NCBI GenBank assembly: GCA_902825875.1
Contig: CADECP010000001.1
Span: forward strand, 1 to 64,000
Length of the DNA stretch: 64,000 nt
Source of the DNA: an uncultured Acidobacteriota bacterium
GTDB taxonomy: Bacteria; Acidobacteriota; Blastocatellia; RBC074
Reading direction: 5' to 3'
In this document: positions 37,026 through 46,544 of the stretch, one piece after another
Layout: each line of letters opens with the position of its first letter
Position numbering within the stretch: position 1 is the first letter of the stretch
Notes under the pieces: model-generated
Seen by the model: only the letters and a program-made list of their open reading frames with translations
The model's database searches: none
What the model was told of the DNA's origin: nothing
Position numbers and translations under genes: made by a program

Positions 37026-37856
37026 ATGAGCAGTATTTACGAAGTTATCCGTCGCCGCGAAGGCGATTTGTTTTTGATCGCCGGGCCGTGTGTGATCGAA
37101 TCCGAACGTCACGCGATGATGATGGCGCATTCGATTGCGCGCATCGCTGAGCGGTTGAATGTGCCTTATGTCTTCAAGGCTTCGTATGACAAAGCCAACC
37201 GCTCTTCGGCGCGTTCGTTTCGCGGCGTAGGCATGGATGAAGGTTTGGGGATTTTGCAGCGCGTCAAAGACGACGTTGGCGTTCCGGTCATCACAGACAT
37301 TCACGAATCCGAACAAGTCGCTGCTGTCGCCGAAGTTGCGGACATTTTGCAGATTCCGGCCTTTCTGTGTCGCCAAACTGATTTGCTTCAGGCTGCCGCC
37401 GAAAGCGGTCGAATCGTCAACGTCAAGAAAGGACAGTTTCTGGCTCCATGGGATGTCGCCAACATCATCGAAAAACTGGAAGCTACGGGCAATCGGCAAA
37501 TCATGTTGACCGAACGCGGAACGAGTTTCGGCTACAACAATTTGGTGGTGGATATGCGTTCGTTTCCGATTATGCGCGGGTTTGGCTATCCGGTGGTGTT
37601 TGACGTAACGCACAGCGTGCAGCTTCCAGGCGGACTGGGCGACGCGACCGACGGACAGGCGGAATACATCGAACATCTGGCGCGCGCCGGAGTCGCTTGC
37701 GGAATTGATGGGCTGTTTATGGAAGTTCACGACAATCCGCCGCATGCGCTGAGCGATGCTACGACGCAATTCGCGCTGGAAAAACTGGAGCCATTGCTGG
37801 AAACCTTGCTGAAGATTCATGGCCTGACTCAACCGAAAGTCTACGTTTTGAAGTAG
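37026..37856 (+). CDS. kdsA: 3-deoxy-8-phosphooctulonate (Kdo-8-P) synthase
   Basis: 276 residues. [100 protein letters not shown] and FMEVHDNP are all characteristic. It condenses phosphoenolpyruvate with arabinose-5-phosphate for the lipopolysaccharide inner core, so the organism makes Kdo-LPS. It is probably co-transcribed with pyrG. Confidence 0.97.
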   Translation: MSSIYEVIRRREGDLFLIAGPCVIESERHAMMMAHSIARIAERLNVPYVFKASYDKANRSSARSFRGVGMDEGLGILQRVKDDVGVPVITDIHESEQVAAVAEVADILQIPAFLCRQTDLLQAAAESGRIVNVKKGQFLAPWDVANIIEKLEATGNRQIMLTERGTSFGYNNLVVDMRSFPIMRGFGYPVVFDVTHSVQLPGGLGDATDGQAEYIEHLARAGVACGIDGLFMEVHDNPPHALSDATTQFALEKLEPLLETLLKIHGLTQPKVYVLK

Positions 37857-37887
37857 AATCCAAGTCACTCAACAACAAGGAGGTTTT

Positions 37888-38187
37888 ATGAAATCAATTG
37901 AAACGGTGGCGAGTTTTACTGCAGATGGAACTCTCACAGCCAAAATCCCGGCGATTATTTCTCCTGGTGAACACCAAGTTGTCATTGTAATTGAGGAAGC
38001 AAAACCACGATCGGTTATAAAAGCAAGATTGCAGGATCGCACCTCTAAACCTAAGCCAGGGGAAATTGGTGAAACAAAAGAACATTCTCCAATGCGCGTA
38101 CCGCTTAACTTTTCTGCCTACCCGGTCGGGCTAATCGCGGATGACTTCACTTTCCGCCGCGAGGATATTTATGACGACGGTATCTAA
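37888..38187 (+). CDS. Antitoxin-like protein paired with PIN toxin
   Basis: 99 residues with AAGGAGG 6-7 bp before the ATG. The first ~45 residues (ETVASFTADGTLTAKIP, SPGEHQVVIVIEE) resemble a small beta-strand-rich family found next to PIN genes. The rest (PLNFSAYPVGLIADDFTFRREDIYDD) is an acidic tail that would contact the toxin. It overlaps the PIN gene by 17 bp, the normal order for a VapBC-type pair. The family name is uncertain. Confidence 0.75.
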   Translation: MKSIETVASFTADGTLTAKIPAIISPGEHQVVIVIEEAKPRSVIKARLQDRTSKPKPGEIGETKEHSPMRVPLNFSAYPVGLIADDFTFRREDIYDDGI

Positions 38188-38635
38188 CGACTCTTCGCCA
38201 CAGGCTATTTGGATTGATACAAACATTTTGGTTTATGCCAACCTTGCCCTATCTCCTTTTCATACGATGGCGGTCAAGCGGTTGCAGGAATATAACCAGC
38301 AAGGTTGTGAGTTTTGGGTGAGCAGGCAATCATTGCGCGAATACCTTTCGGCTATGACCAAACAGAATGTGCTTACAGCTTCTATCCAGACCTCGTCATT
38401 AGTTGCAGATGTTCAATATTTTGCCAGTCGTTTTCTAATTGGCGAAGATGGTTCTGAAGTAACCGATAAGCTACTCGCTCTGATCTCAAAATATCCTACA
38501 GGCGGCAAGCAAGTTCATGATGCCAACATTGTTGCCACAATGGTGAACTGTGGCGTGAACGACTTGTTGACTCACAACGTTAAAGACTTCACTCGTTTTT
38601 CGGATGTCATCAATATCTTACCGCTGGTAACTTAA
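38171..38635 (+). CDS. PIN-domain ribonuclease toxin (VapC-like)
   Basis: 154 residues from the ATG at 38171, with GAGG 6 bp upstream, inside the antitoxin gene. WIDTNILVYANL carries the first catalytic Asp, SRQSLREYLSAM the conserved Glu, KQVHDANIVATM the second Asp, and LLTHNVKDFTRFSDV the last acidic site and typical ending. VapC-type toxins cleave tRNA or rRNA when the antitoxin is lost. Confidence 0.87.
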   Translation: MTTVSNDSSPQAIWIDTNILVYANLALSPFHTMAVKRLQEYNQQGCEFWVSRQSLREYLSAMTKQNVLTASIQTSSLVADVQYFASRFLIGEDGSEVTDKLLALISKYPTGGKQVHDANIVATMVNCGVNDLLTHNVKDFTRFSDVINILPLVT

Positions 38636-38798
38636 ACAATTGCGGTTTCGATTTCGATTCTAATGCTCATCGCGCAAAGAGCATGCATGTATGAAGCAAG
38701 GGATCGGTACAAACGTCGTTCTGATGATTGGATATAGAACCAGCCGGCAAATAGGGATCAGGATTTGACAAAGAAGGAATTGGAACAAGAGAAGAGAG

Positions 38799-41222
38799 AT
38801 GATGAAAAAACTGTTTTTCGTTTCAATCGTGTTGGTGTTTTTCACTTCGGCGGCCTTCGCGCAGGAATTCGAGGTCAAGAAGTACGAAATCAGCGTCACC
38901 ATCAAACCCGAAGAATTGAAAGCTGATGTGCAGGCCAAGCTGCGGCTGGTGAACCTGTCCGATCCGAATCTGGCGGACAGGATTTTGCTCGATTCCAACA
39001 AACCGCGCTTTGCGTTTTACGTCAACTCGAAAGCGGCCTTTACAGAAATGAAGGTCAACGGCGCGCCAGTGACGTTCAAAACCAATGAAGAATTGCGAAG
39101 CAATTTGCTGCGCGTTTACACAGACCTGACGACGGAAATCGCTGCATCGCGCGAACTGGAAGTGGATTTTACCTATTCGCTTCCGGCGGCAGATCGCGGC
39201 ATTGGGCTGCGAATCGCCGCTGGCGAAAGTTATCTGCTGCCGCAGAGCGCCTGGGTTCCGACTCCGCATACGCCATACGCCGATCACGGAGCCGACACTG
39301 CGCCGTTTTCGCTGACGGTGAATGCTCCTGCCGGACTGAAAGTCGTGTCATCAGGCATTCGCAAAAGCGAAAACTCGTTTGAACAATCCATGGCTGCGCA
39401 GCCTTTTGTGATTGTCGGCGATTACGAAATCGTCACTCGCGGAGGCGACGCTCATCCGGTTGAAGTGTTTTTGCCGCGCGGTTTGACTGACACTGGCAAA
39501 CAGCAGGCTCAGCGGTTGGCCGCCGAAGCCGAGCGAGTTGTGGCGTTTTACGTCAAATACTTCAACGTGGCTGCGTTGGCTCCTTTCCGAGTGATTTCCA
39601 GTCAGGCGCGTTCGCTCAGCACTGTGACATCGGACAACTTCGGTTCGGTTCGTGAAGTTTCGTTTGCGACAGTCGGAGCCGTGACGGTTGATGACAATCT
39701 GTTTCGCCGTGATTTGCTGGATCAGGGAACGATAGAGTTGATGGCGGGCGCTGCCGCCAGAGCCTGGATTGACGGGCAGGTGTTGTTGCGCGGACGCGGC
39801 ATCGGCATGTTGCGCGATGCTTTGCCGGTTTATCTGGTGGCGCAGTACATGGGCGAACGATACGGTGCGGCTCAACGCGAAGCTTCCTTTGAACGTTATC
39901 GCAGAGCTTACGCAATCATTGCGCGCGACGATGCTCCGTTGTTGATGCAAAGTCCGTTGGATCGCAATTACACCACCAGCGTATTTAACAAAGGCGCAAT
40001 GATCTGGCGCTTGATCGAAAAACAGGTTGGCAAACAGGTTTTTGATAATGCGCTGCGAGCTTCGCTCAACCGCCGGAACGTGGACGCCTTGTCACTAAGC
40101 GGCTGGTATTTGCAAACTCAACAAGGCCGCCCGCCACAGATTCATCCATTGTGCGGATTATCGCGTTGTATCAGCTTCAAAGAAATGCTGTTGTCTTCGG
40201 GCGCAGATCGGCGCCTGGTCAACGAGATTTTCACCAACTGGATCGAAGCCGGGTTGTTGCCGGATTTTGCCATCGGCCAGCCACAAACAACTGCCGACGG
40301 AATCGAATCCACAATTACGAATTTCGGCGCAGGCGAAGTCACTGTTGAAATCGTTGCAATCACGGACAAAGGCGAAAAAATTCGTCGCACCGCGACAGCG
40401 AAATCCGGTGATTTCGGCTCAGTGAAATTTCCAGCCGGATCCAATCTGGTGATGATAGAGGCCGATCCCGACAAACTGTTTTTGCAGGCCGATTACACCA
40501 ACGACATTTATCCGCGCAGGGCTTCGCAATCCGAAGCCTTTGGGCAGGCAAATTTCGCCTTCAGCAAAAACGACTTTGCCACCGCTGAAGCCAAAGCCAG
40601 AGAAGGGTTGAAAGAAACGCCGAACGCCACGATTTTGCAGGCGCTGCTGGGGCGTGCCTTGCTGGCTCAGAAAAAGAGCGACGAAGCGGCCAGGGCGTTT
40701 GAAGCCGTGCTAAAAGGCGACCCGCTGCCGTTGCAGGCTTATGGTGCGGCGAATCTTGGTCTGGCGGAAATCGCCCTGGAGCAGGGAAAATTTGCCGAAT
40801 CGGCGGCTCGATTCCGGCTTGCTGCGATGTCTGATTTGGATGCTGCGACGACTGTTTCGGCTCGTGATTCTGCGCTGAAAGCCGAACGTGGAGCCAACGC
40901 AGTCAAAATTCCTGAAGACGGACGCGCCTTTTTGCTGAAATTCGATGCCGCTGTTTTGCAAGGAACCGCCGCTGCCGTCAATCCATTTGTGGATTTGGGA
41001 AACCTGCGCCGGTTCGCTCAATCGCTGGTTGTCAGAAAGCCTTCCGCCTGGGTAACTGAAGCCTTGCGCTCTGAAGACTGGGACGGCAATCGAACTGCGA
41101 TTGATGTGACGTTGAAGATTCGCATCGAAGGCAAGGATTACTCCGGGCGCGCTGTGTACGTCATCAGCCGTGCCGGTGGAAAAGTTCTGCTCAGCGAAGT
41201 GCCTGTTTTCGATGTGAAATAA
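38799..41222 (+). CDS. M1-aminopeptidase-like exported protein lacking the zinc motif, with TPR tail
   Basis: 807 residues with signal peptide KLFFVSIVLVFFTSAAFAQ. The N-terminal half follows the M1 peptidase pattern: a beta domain with DVQAKLRLVNLSD, then SYLLPQSAWVPTP and the long helix RLAAEAERVVAFYVKYF. At the position expected for HEXXH the sequence reads ELMAGAAARAWIDG (~311-324), and the downstream WLNEGFA is MLRDALPVYL, so zinc ligands and catalytic Glu are absent. After the domain (to ~550), TPR-like repeats (SEAFGQANFAFSKNDFATAE, NATILQALLGRALLAQKK) precede a C-terminal alpha/beta region. Probably a non-enzymatic exported scaffold. No frameshift seen. Confidence 0.72.
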   Translation: MMKKLFFVSIVLVFFTSAAFAQEFEVKKYEISVTIKPEELKADVQAKLRLVNLSDPNLADRILLDSNKPRFAFYVNSKAAFTEMKVNGAPVTFKTNEELRSNLLRVYTDLTTEIAASRELEVDFTYSLPAADRGIGLRIAAGESYLLPQSAWVPTPHTPYADHGADTAPFSLTVNAPAGLKVVSSGIRKSENSFEQSMAAQPFVIVGDYEIVTRGGDAHPVEVFLPRGLTDTGKQQAQRLAAEAERVVAFYVKYFNVAALAPFRVISSQARSLSTVTSDNFGSVREVSFATVGAVTVDDNLFRRDLLDQGTIELMAGAAARAWIDGQVLLRGRGIGMLRDALPVYLVAQYMGERYGAAQREASFERYRRAYAIIARDDAPLLMQSPLDRNYTTSVFNKGAMIWRLIEKQVGKQVFDNALRASLNRRNVDALSLSGWYLQTQQGRPPQIHPLCGLSRCISFKEMLLSSGADRRLVNEIFTNWIEAGLLPDFAIGQPQTTADGIESTITNFGAGEVTVEIVAITDKGEKIRRTATAKSGDFGSVKFPAGSNLVMIEADPDKLFLQADYTNDIYPRRASQSEAFGQANFAFSKNDFATAEAKAREGLKETPNATILQALLGRALLAQKKSDEAARAFEAVLKGDPLPLQAYGAANLGLAEIALEQGKFAESAARFRLAAMSDLDAATTVSARDSALKAERGANAVKIPEDGRAFLLKFDAAVLQGTAAAVNPFVDLGNLRRFAQSLVVRKPSAWVTEALRSEDWDGNRTAIDVTLKIRIEGKDYSGRAVYVISRAGGKVLLSEVPVFDVK

Positions 41223-41261
41223 CGCGAGCGAACTTTTTTCAACAAATGATTTGAAGGGGCG

Positions 41262-41290
41262 TTGACGACCTTTGGGGTGATGAGTATTAT
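41262..41290 (+). promoter_or_regulatory. Sigma-70-like promoter for tRNA-Lys
   Basis: TTGACG (41262-41267), a 17-bp spacer and TATTAT (41285-41290), both five of six. It lies 42 bp before the tRNA. Confidence 0.65.
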
Positions 41291-41331
41291 CTCGCCTTCC
41301 TTTGGGACAAGTTCTCTGATTCAAGTCATTT

Positions 41332-41405
<74 letters not shown>

Positions 41406-41407
41406 TT

Positions 41408-41459
41408 CCTGAAACAGCAACGGGCGTCTTCTAACCAAGACGCCCGTTGCTGTTTCAGG
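41408..41459 (+). terminator. Perfect 23-bp-arm hairpin downstream of tRNA-Lys
   Basis: The left arm 41408-41430 (CCTGAAACAGCAACGGGCG...) is the exact reverse complement of the right arm 41437-41459, around the loop CTAACC. It starts 3 bp after the tRNA 3' end. No T run follows, so simple intrinsic termination is not certain; it may serve as a processing or termination structure. Confidence 0.7.
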
Positions 41460-41581
41460 ATGTTTCCGCGTTCAGCGCCCGGTGTAAGTTTTCGCCGGGC
41501 AAGCGAGCAGTTTCAGCCACTGCTCAATTCATTACAGACACTTTGCCGACAATTTTTCCCGGCAATAGGAGGAACATCAAG

Positions 41582-42556
41582 ATGATTACCGACAGCCAGC
41601 TACAACAAATCATGCCAACTCTTCCGGCGGCAAAAAGACAAATGATGCTGCCGTTTTTGAACCACGCCCTGGATATGTTCGACATCAATTCGCCAATGCG
41701 ACAAGCCGCGTTTCTGGCGCAAATCGCACACGAATCCGGCGAACTGAAATTCTTTGAAGAGATTTGGGGGCCGACATCGGCGCAAAAACGGTACGAACCG
41801 CCCAGCGATTTGGCGAAAAGATTGGGCAATACTCAACCCGGCGATGGAAAACGGTATAAAGGACGCGGGCCGATTCAAATCACCGGACGATTCAATTACA
41901 GAAAGTACGGTCAACTGCTGAACGTTGATCTGGAAGGCAATCCCGATCTCGCTTCGACGACTCAGATTGGATTTGAAACCGCCGGGCAGTTTTGGAAGAT
42001 GAACGGGCTAAACGAACTGGCTGATATTCCGGATTTCACAGCCATCACCCGGCGAATCAACGGTGGGGTGAATGGTTTGGCGAGCAGGCAAAAGTATTAC
42101 GAACGCGCCAAAACGGTTTTAGGCGTCGCCGCTTCGTTCAGTAGTTTTTCAGTAGCATCTGCCGTTTCTCCACAATCCAGCGCAGCGGCTTCTTTTGCTC
42201 TGTTGCGAGGGCAGGAAGCGATAGAGGAAGACAGCGCAAAATCAACTTCGACTTCAGGTGGCGGCTCAACGAGCGCCGCCTCGAAAAAAAAATCGGCTGG
42301 TAAGTTGGCTAAAAAGCCTGTTCGGGTGGGAGTGAAATCAGCCAAGCCGGTTAAGGCGGCAAAGAAAGCAGTGAAGAAAGCTGCCAGCAAGCCGGCGAAG
42401 AAGGCGGCCAAGCCAGCGACGAAAAAAGCTGTGAAGAAAGCTCCGGCGAAAGCAGCCAAGAAAGCTGTGAAGAAAGCGGCAGGCAAACCGGCGAAAAAAG
42501 CTGTGAAGAAAGCTCCGGCTAAAAAAGTCGCCAAGAAGACCGCCAAAAAGAAATAG
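41582..42556 (+). CDS. GH19 lysozyme/chitinase-like protein with histone-H1-like C-terminal tail
   Basis: 324 residues from the ATG at 41582, with AGGAGG 9-10 bp upstream. The GH19 domain covers ~1-180: FLAQIAHESGELKFFEEIWGP (first catalytic Glu in HES), GDGKRYKGRGPIQITGRFNYRKYG and FWKMNGLNELAD, then ITRRINGGVNGLASRQKYYERAKTVLGV. This is the endolysin/chitinase pattern for cutting peptidoglycan or chitin. From ~230 to the end the protein is a Lys-Ala-Pro-rich array of KKAVKKA/KPAKKA motifs like bacterial histone-H1 homologues. There is no signal peptide. The fusion is odd; the tail could bind DNA, LPS or teichoic-type polymers. Confidence 0.85.
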   Translation: MITDSQLQQIMPTLPAAKRQMMLPFLNHALDMFDINSPMRQAAFLAQIAHESGELKFFEEIWGPTSAQKRYEPPSDLAKRLGNTQPGDGKRYKGRGPIQITGRFNYRKYGQLLNVDLEGNPDLASTTQIGFETAGQFWKMNGLNELADIPDFTAITRRINGGVNGLASRQKYYERAKTVLGVAASFSSFSVASAVSPQSSAAASFALLRGQEAIEEDSAKSTSTSGGGSTSAASKKKSAGKLAKKPVRVGVKSAKPVKAAKKAVKKAASKPAKKAAKPATKKAVKKAPAKAAKKAVKKAAGKPAKKAVKKAPAKKVAKKTAKKK

Positions 42557-42588
42557 CTTGAAGCTTGTCCGATAAGCCGCAGCAAAAA

Positions 42589-42622
42589 GAGGGCGCGAAC
42601 TCGAAAAGGAGTTCGCGCCCTC
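42589..42622. terminator. Bidirectional terminator between convergent genes
   Basis: GAGGGCGCGAACTC (42589-42602) pairs perfectly with GAGTTCGCGCCCTC (42609-42622) around GAAAAG. It lies between the stops of the GH19 gene (plus) and the TonB receptor (minus), with A/T-rich flanks on both sides. Confidence 0.8.
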
Positions 42623-42648
42623 AATTGTTTCAACTCGCTTTCGACGGT

Positions 42649-45600
42649 TTAGAAAACCAGCCGAAGTGCCAGTTGGCCTTGTCGTCCGCTGCTGCCGTCC
42701 AGACGGCCTGAGTTTACGAAGCTCGATACGTTGCGTTCGGTCGTAATCGTGCCAAGAGTGTTGCCACTCAGGATGCTGCGAGTCGGAGCGCCGAACGTCA
42801 CTCGATTGAAGAGGTTGTAAAACTCCATTCGGACAATCAGCTTAACGCCTTCGTGAATTCGGAAGGTTTTGAACATGGACATATCCGTGTGGTTCAGCCC
42901 CTGCAAAAAGAAGGTGTTTCGTCCAAGCTGTCCGTCCAAGCCTCCACCGGGAAGGTAGATTCGGTCGGCCTGGCCGATGGTCGCAGCTTGAGCCGGTATA
43001 AAAGCCCTTCCCGGCAATTGCAGCGTTGACATTTGGACGCCTTGGGCATTGCGACGACCATCGTCTACCGAAGTGCCGAGCAAGCTTAGATCAGCAATCC
43101 GCGGACGCTCGCCGCCAAGTCCGTCACCGTTGGCGTCATAACCCAGCGTGACGCTGAACGGATTGCCGGATTGGAACGTCGTCGTTCCGCTGACGTTCCA
43201 TCCGCCAACTACGCGACCAAGAAAACCTCGCTGGTCGCGCATGATCGGCAATTCGTACGAATAGCCAGCGACAAACCGATGAGCCGCGTGGAAGGCGCTA
43301 AAGCCGCGAAGACTGGCCGCCGCGCCGCCTTTTTTGCTGGCCGGAGCGTTGGTGTCAACAACCGTAAAGGTCGCTTCGGAGCCGGTGTCCATCGTTTTGC
43401 TGAAGGTATAAAACGCATTGAACGACAAACCGCCGGAATAGCGTTTGGTCACTTTGACGGTTCCGGCGTGGTAATAGCTCCAGCCGAAGTTTTGCAAATT
43501 GACGAAACGGCTGAGCGTCGGATCAGGGCGGCGTTCATTGAGGCGCGGTGTGTTCAGCGAGATGTAGCCGTGCGGAACTCCGTCCACGATGACGATGCCT
43601 TTTTGCGCCAGCGTTGCCGTCGTGCTGGTCAAAGCGGAAAAGCTTCGCAGCGGGCCGATTTGAGTATCGTTGGGATTGGCCGCATTCAAACAGATCGGGT
43701 CAGCCGTGCTGGTGCAAGCGCGGTCAAAAACTACCGGTTTGAAATTACCGCCGCCGACATCTACCAGCAACGACGGCGAAACGAACGGGAAGATCGAGTC
43801 GTTGTTGCTGTCAAACCACGGCAAGCCAATGCCGCGATTGCCAGCGTAACCAACCTGGATGGCGAAGTTTTTCGGTAATTGCCGTTCCGCCGTCAGATTC
43901 CACTGCTGAGTGTAAGGCGCTCCCAGTTTTTTGTTCGGCACCAGCAAGATGGTGTTCAAACGTCCGCCGATGTCGCGCACGGCTCCTGTGTTTTGCGCGC
44001 TGTTGGCCGTGAAAGTCGTCGTCCGCGAAGCAACTCCCGGCGTGAAGACGAATCCACACGTAGGATCAGAAATTTCATTAACACATTGGCCGCTGAAGAC
44101 GTTGGCAAAACCGTTCGGCGGCTGCGTGCGAATGCTCAACTGGTTTTGCGAAAAGACCGACTGGAAGATGCGGCTGTGATTGATGCCGTATCCGCCGCGA
44201 AGGACGAAACGGCCTTCGTTGCCGGTCAGCCAGTGCAGCACACCGCTTTCAAACGACGGCGAATAAGCGAAACCAATGCGCGGTTGGAAGTTGTTTTTGT
44301 CATCGCCAAAGCCGTATTCAAACCGATTAGCGATTTCATTCGGAGCTTTGACGTATTCGTAACGCACGCCCAGATTCAACGTGAAGTTGCGTTTCAGCCG
44401 CAGGTCTTCTTGAAAATACAGGTTCGTTTCGCCGAAACGGTTTTCGGCTTTCGGATTGCCGAAACCTTTTTGGTAGGCGGTGATGAATCCGCGCATGAAG
44501 TTTTCAAAGCTGGTGAACCCTGTGCGGGCGCGGATCGAAGCCAGCGAATCGTTTGTGCCAAACGTCCAGAATCCGCGAGCGCGGTCGCCGGTTTCGTCAT
44601 CCAGCGCGTTGATGCGATGGTCAATTCCGGCTTTCAGCGTATGGCGTGCAAAAGTCAGCGTGTGGTTGTAAACGAACTGTTTGTCGCGTTGGCGGCGATT
44701 GATTGGGACGTTGGTCGAAGTGCCGATGATGCCTCCGCAAGCTCCCACGCCGCTGCCTGTGCAAAGGTTGGTTGAAAATCGAATGACCGGAATGTCGTTG
44801 CCGTCGCTGACATCTTGCAGCGTGGCACGGTTGCCGTAGCTGAATCGGAATTCGCTGACCTGACGCGACGACCAGACGTGAGTTTCCGTCACGCCCAGAT
44901 TGTATTGGCGGTCGTTACGCGCTCCGAATGTGTCGCCCAAAATGAAGCGACCGGTGTTGTCGCGCTGGCGGCTGTATTGATAGCGCAACCACAACGTGTC
45001 TTTGGTTGTGGCTTTGAAATCCAGACGACCGGAATAATCTCCGCGCGGTTGGCGGGTGGTGATGCCCAACGTCACGCAGCGGTTTTCGCGCCCGCTGGAA
45101 ATTAAGTCAGCGCAGGCTTGAGGATTGTTCGGTGCGATGCCTTGCAGTTCCGGCGTACGGTACAGGCTGATGACTTTTCGCATGAAATCCAGGTCGCGCC
45201 CGATGTTTGGATGTGTCGTCGGATCAACGCAGAAATTTCGCAGCGGATCACCGGGGCGAGCAGTGATGGCCTGACCGTTCGGGCCAATTGGGCAAGGTTT
45301 GGGTTCTTCGCCGGGCAGGAAAATCACGCGCGTATAGCTGTTGTCAGTCTTGTTGAACAAACGATCTACGCTGACAAAGAAATGCAGCCGGTCGCGTCCG
45401 TCAAAAGCCGCAGGACCAAAGAATTTCTGTGGCAGCCAAATCGGCCCGCCCAACGTGCCGCCGTAATTTTGTCGGCGAACCGCCGGACGAGGTTGCAACT
45501 GCTGACCGGTAGTTGACGAATTGCCCGCCGCATTTCGGAAAAAGCCGTTGGCGTTGAAAATATCGTTTTGAATGAAATCATAAGCGTCGCCGTGAAAATT

Positions 45601-46365
45601 GTTCGTGCCGTTTTTGGTTTGAACCAACACAGCAGCGCCGCCTCCGCCAAATTCCGCTGAAAAAGCGTTGGTCAGAACTTGAAGCTCTTTGATCGTGCTG
45701 ATGTTGACACCTTGCCGGTTCTGATTTTCTGAAGCGTCGTTGTTGCTGACCCCGTCCACTTGAAACGTCGTCGAACGACTGCCCAATCCGCTGAACGCCG
45801 CAAACGAACCGCTGGAATTGGTCGGATTGTTCTGGCCGCTGCTGGCGTCGCCGCCGAACGAAGCGATTTGGAATCCGGGAATCTGCTCAACCAGTGAAAT
45901 GAAATTTCGTCCGGCCAGCGGAGTGTCTTCAATGCGTTTGGTGTCCAGCGAATGTTTCAACTCGCCGGTGGTCGTTTCAATCTGCGGAGTTTCGCCGGTG
46001 ATTTGCACGGCTGCGTCAACGGCTGAAACTTCCAGCTTGAAATTGGAAACAGTAGTTTTGTTGAGTTCGATGACCAGATCGGTCTTGGTCACTTTTTTGA
46101 AGCCTTTGGCTTCGACTATGACGTTGTAACTGCCCAGCGGCAGAAACGGGATAGTGAAGTAACCTTCGCCGTTCGTTTTGGACGAACGAACAAAACCGGT
46201 TTCATTGTTTTTCGCCGTGACTTCGATGTCAGGCACAACCGCTCCGGCAGAATCGGTGACGGTCCCGCTCAAAGTGCCGGTGACGGTCTGAGCCATCGCC
46301 GTCAGACTGAACGTCATCACCAGTGCGAGCAATGCAAAAGCGATAGGTAAGCGTTTGGAGAACAT
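42649..46365 (-). CDS. Oar-like TonB-dependent outer-membrane receptor
   Basis: 1238 residues from the ATG at 46363-46365 with AGGAGG 5 bp upstream; a GTG two codons earlier overlaps that site. Signal peptide FALLALVMTFSLTAMAQ. A carboxypeptidase-regulatory-like domain (~25-115: GTLSGTVTDSAGAVVPDIEV, GYFTIPFLPLGSYNVIVEAKGF) precedes a plug domain (PLAGRNFISLVEQIPG, FQVDGVSNNDASENQNRQG) and a beta barrel of about 1000 residues ending ALRLVF, with the aromatic C-terminus expected of BamA substrates. Such receptors import oligosaccharides, peptides or large substrates in Acidobacteriota; the ligand is unknown. It is downstream of the GHL10/Rpn/NamZ genes on the same strand. Confidence 0.88.
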   Translation of the reverse strand: MFSKRLPIAFALLALVMTFSLTAMAQTVTGTLSGTVTDSAGAVVPDIEVTAKNNETGFVRSSKTNGEGYFTIPFLPLGSYNVIVEAKGFKKVTKTDLVIELNKTTVSNFKLEVSAVDAAVQITGETPQIETTTGELKHSLDTKRIEDTPLAGRNFISLVEQIPGFQIASFGGDASSGQNNPTNSSGSFAAFSGLGSRSTTFQVDGVSNNDASENQNRQGVNISTIKELQVLTNAFSAEFGGGGAAVLVQTKNGTNNFHGDAYDFIQNDIFNANGFFRNAAGNSSTTGQQLQPRPAVRRQNYGGTLGGPIWLPQKFFGPAAFDGRDRLHFFVSVDRLFNKTDNSYTRVIFLPGEEPKPCPIGPNGQAITARPGDPLRNFCVDPTTHPNIGRDLDFMRKVISLYRTPELQGIAPNNPQACADLISSGRENRCVTLGITTRQPRGDYSGRLDFKATTKDTLWLRYQYSRQRDNTGRFILGDTFGARNDRQYNLGVTETHVWSSRQVSEFRFSYGNRATLQDVSDGNDIPVIRFSTNLCTGSGVGACGGIIGTSTNVPINRRQRDKQFVYNHTLTFARHTLKAGIDHRINALDDETGDRARGFWTFGTNDSLASIRARTGFTSFENFMRGFITAYQKGFGNPKAENRFGETNLYFQEDLRLKRNFTLNLGVRYEYVKAPNEIANRFEYGFGDDKNNFQPRIGFAYSPSFESGVLHWLTGNEGRFVLRGGYGINHSRIFQSVFSQNQLSIRTQPPNGFANVFSGQCVNEISDPTCGFVFTPGVASRTTTFTANSAQNTGAVRDIGGRLNTILLVPNKKLGAPYTQQWNLTAERQLPKNFAIQVGYAGNRGIGLPWFDSNNDSIFPFVSPSLLVDVGGGNFKPVVFDRACTSTADPICLNAANPNDTQIGPLRSFSALTSTTATLAQKGIVIVDGVPHGYISLNTPRLNERRPDPTLSRFVNLQNFGWSYYHAGTVKVTKRYSGGLSFNAFYTFSKTMDTGSEATFTVVDTNAPASKKGGAAASLRGFSAFHAAHRFVAGYSYELPIMRDQRGFLGRVVGGWNVSGTTTFQSGNPFSVTLGYDANGDGLGGERPRIADLSLLGTSVDDGRRNAQGVQMSTLQLPGRAFIPAQAATIGQADRIYLPGGGLDGQLGRNTFFLQGLNHTDMSMFKTFRIHEGVKLIVRMEFYNLFNRVTFGAPTRSILSGNTLGTITTERNVSSFVNSGRLDGSSGRQGQLALRLVF

Positions 46366-46544
46366 AAGCACCTCCTGTGTTCGGGTTTAGGTGGCAGGTT
46401 AGATTGCTCCTGCGAGGTTTGGTTTTACGGATTAAATTGCGTGGACTGAGATTGAATCCCTCAGCCGTCGGTAGTGAATGTGAATCCCAGCAAAGCTGTC
46501 GCAATTTTGATGCTTGATGAGGCGATGAGCAAGCGAAAGAGTGA

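Noticed and set aside
41408-41459. Integron attC or phage attachment site at tRNA-Lys
   Set aside because: No integrase gene nearby, no repeat of the tRNA 3' end, and the palindrome is perfect, unlike attC sites.
43171-44775. Plus-strand frames opposite the first TonB receptor
   Set aside because: Products are Arg/Ala-rich with no family pattern; the receptor reads continuously on the minus strand.
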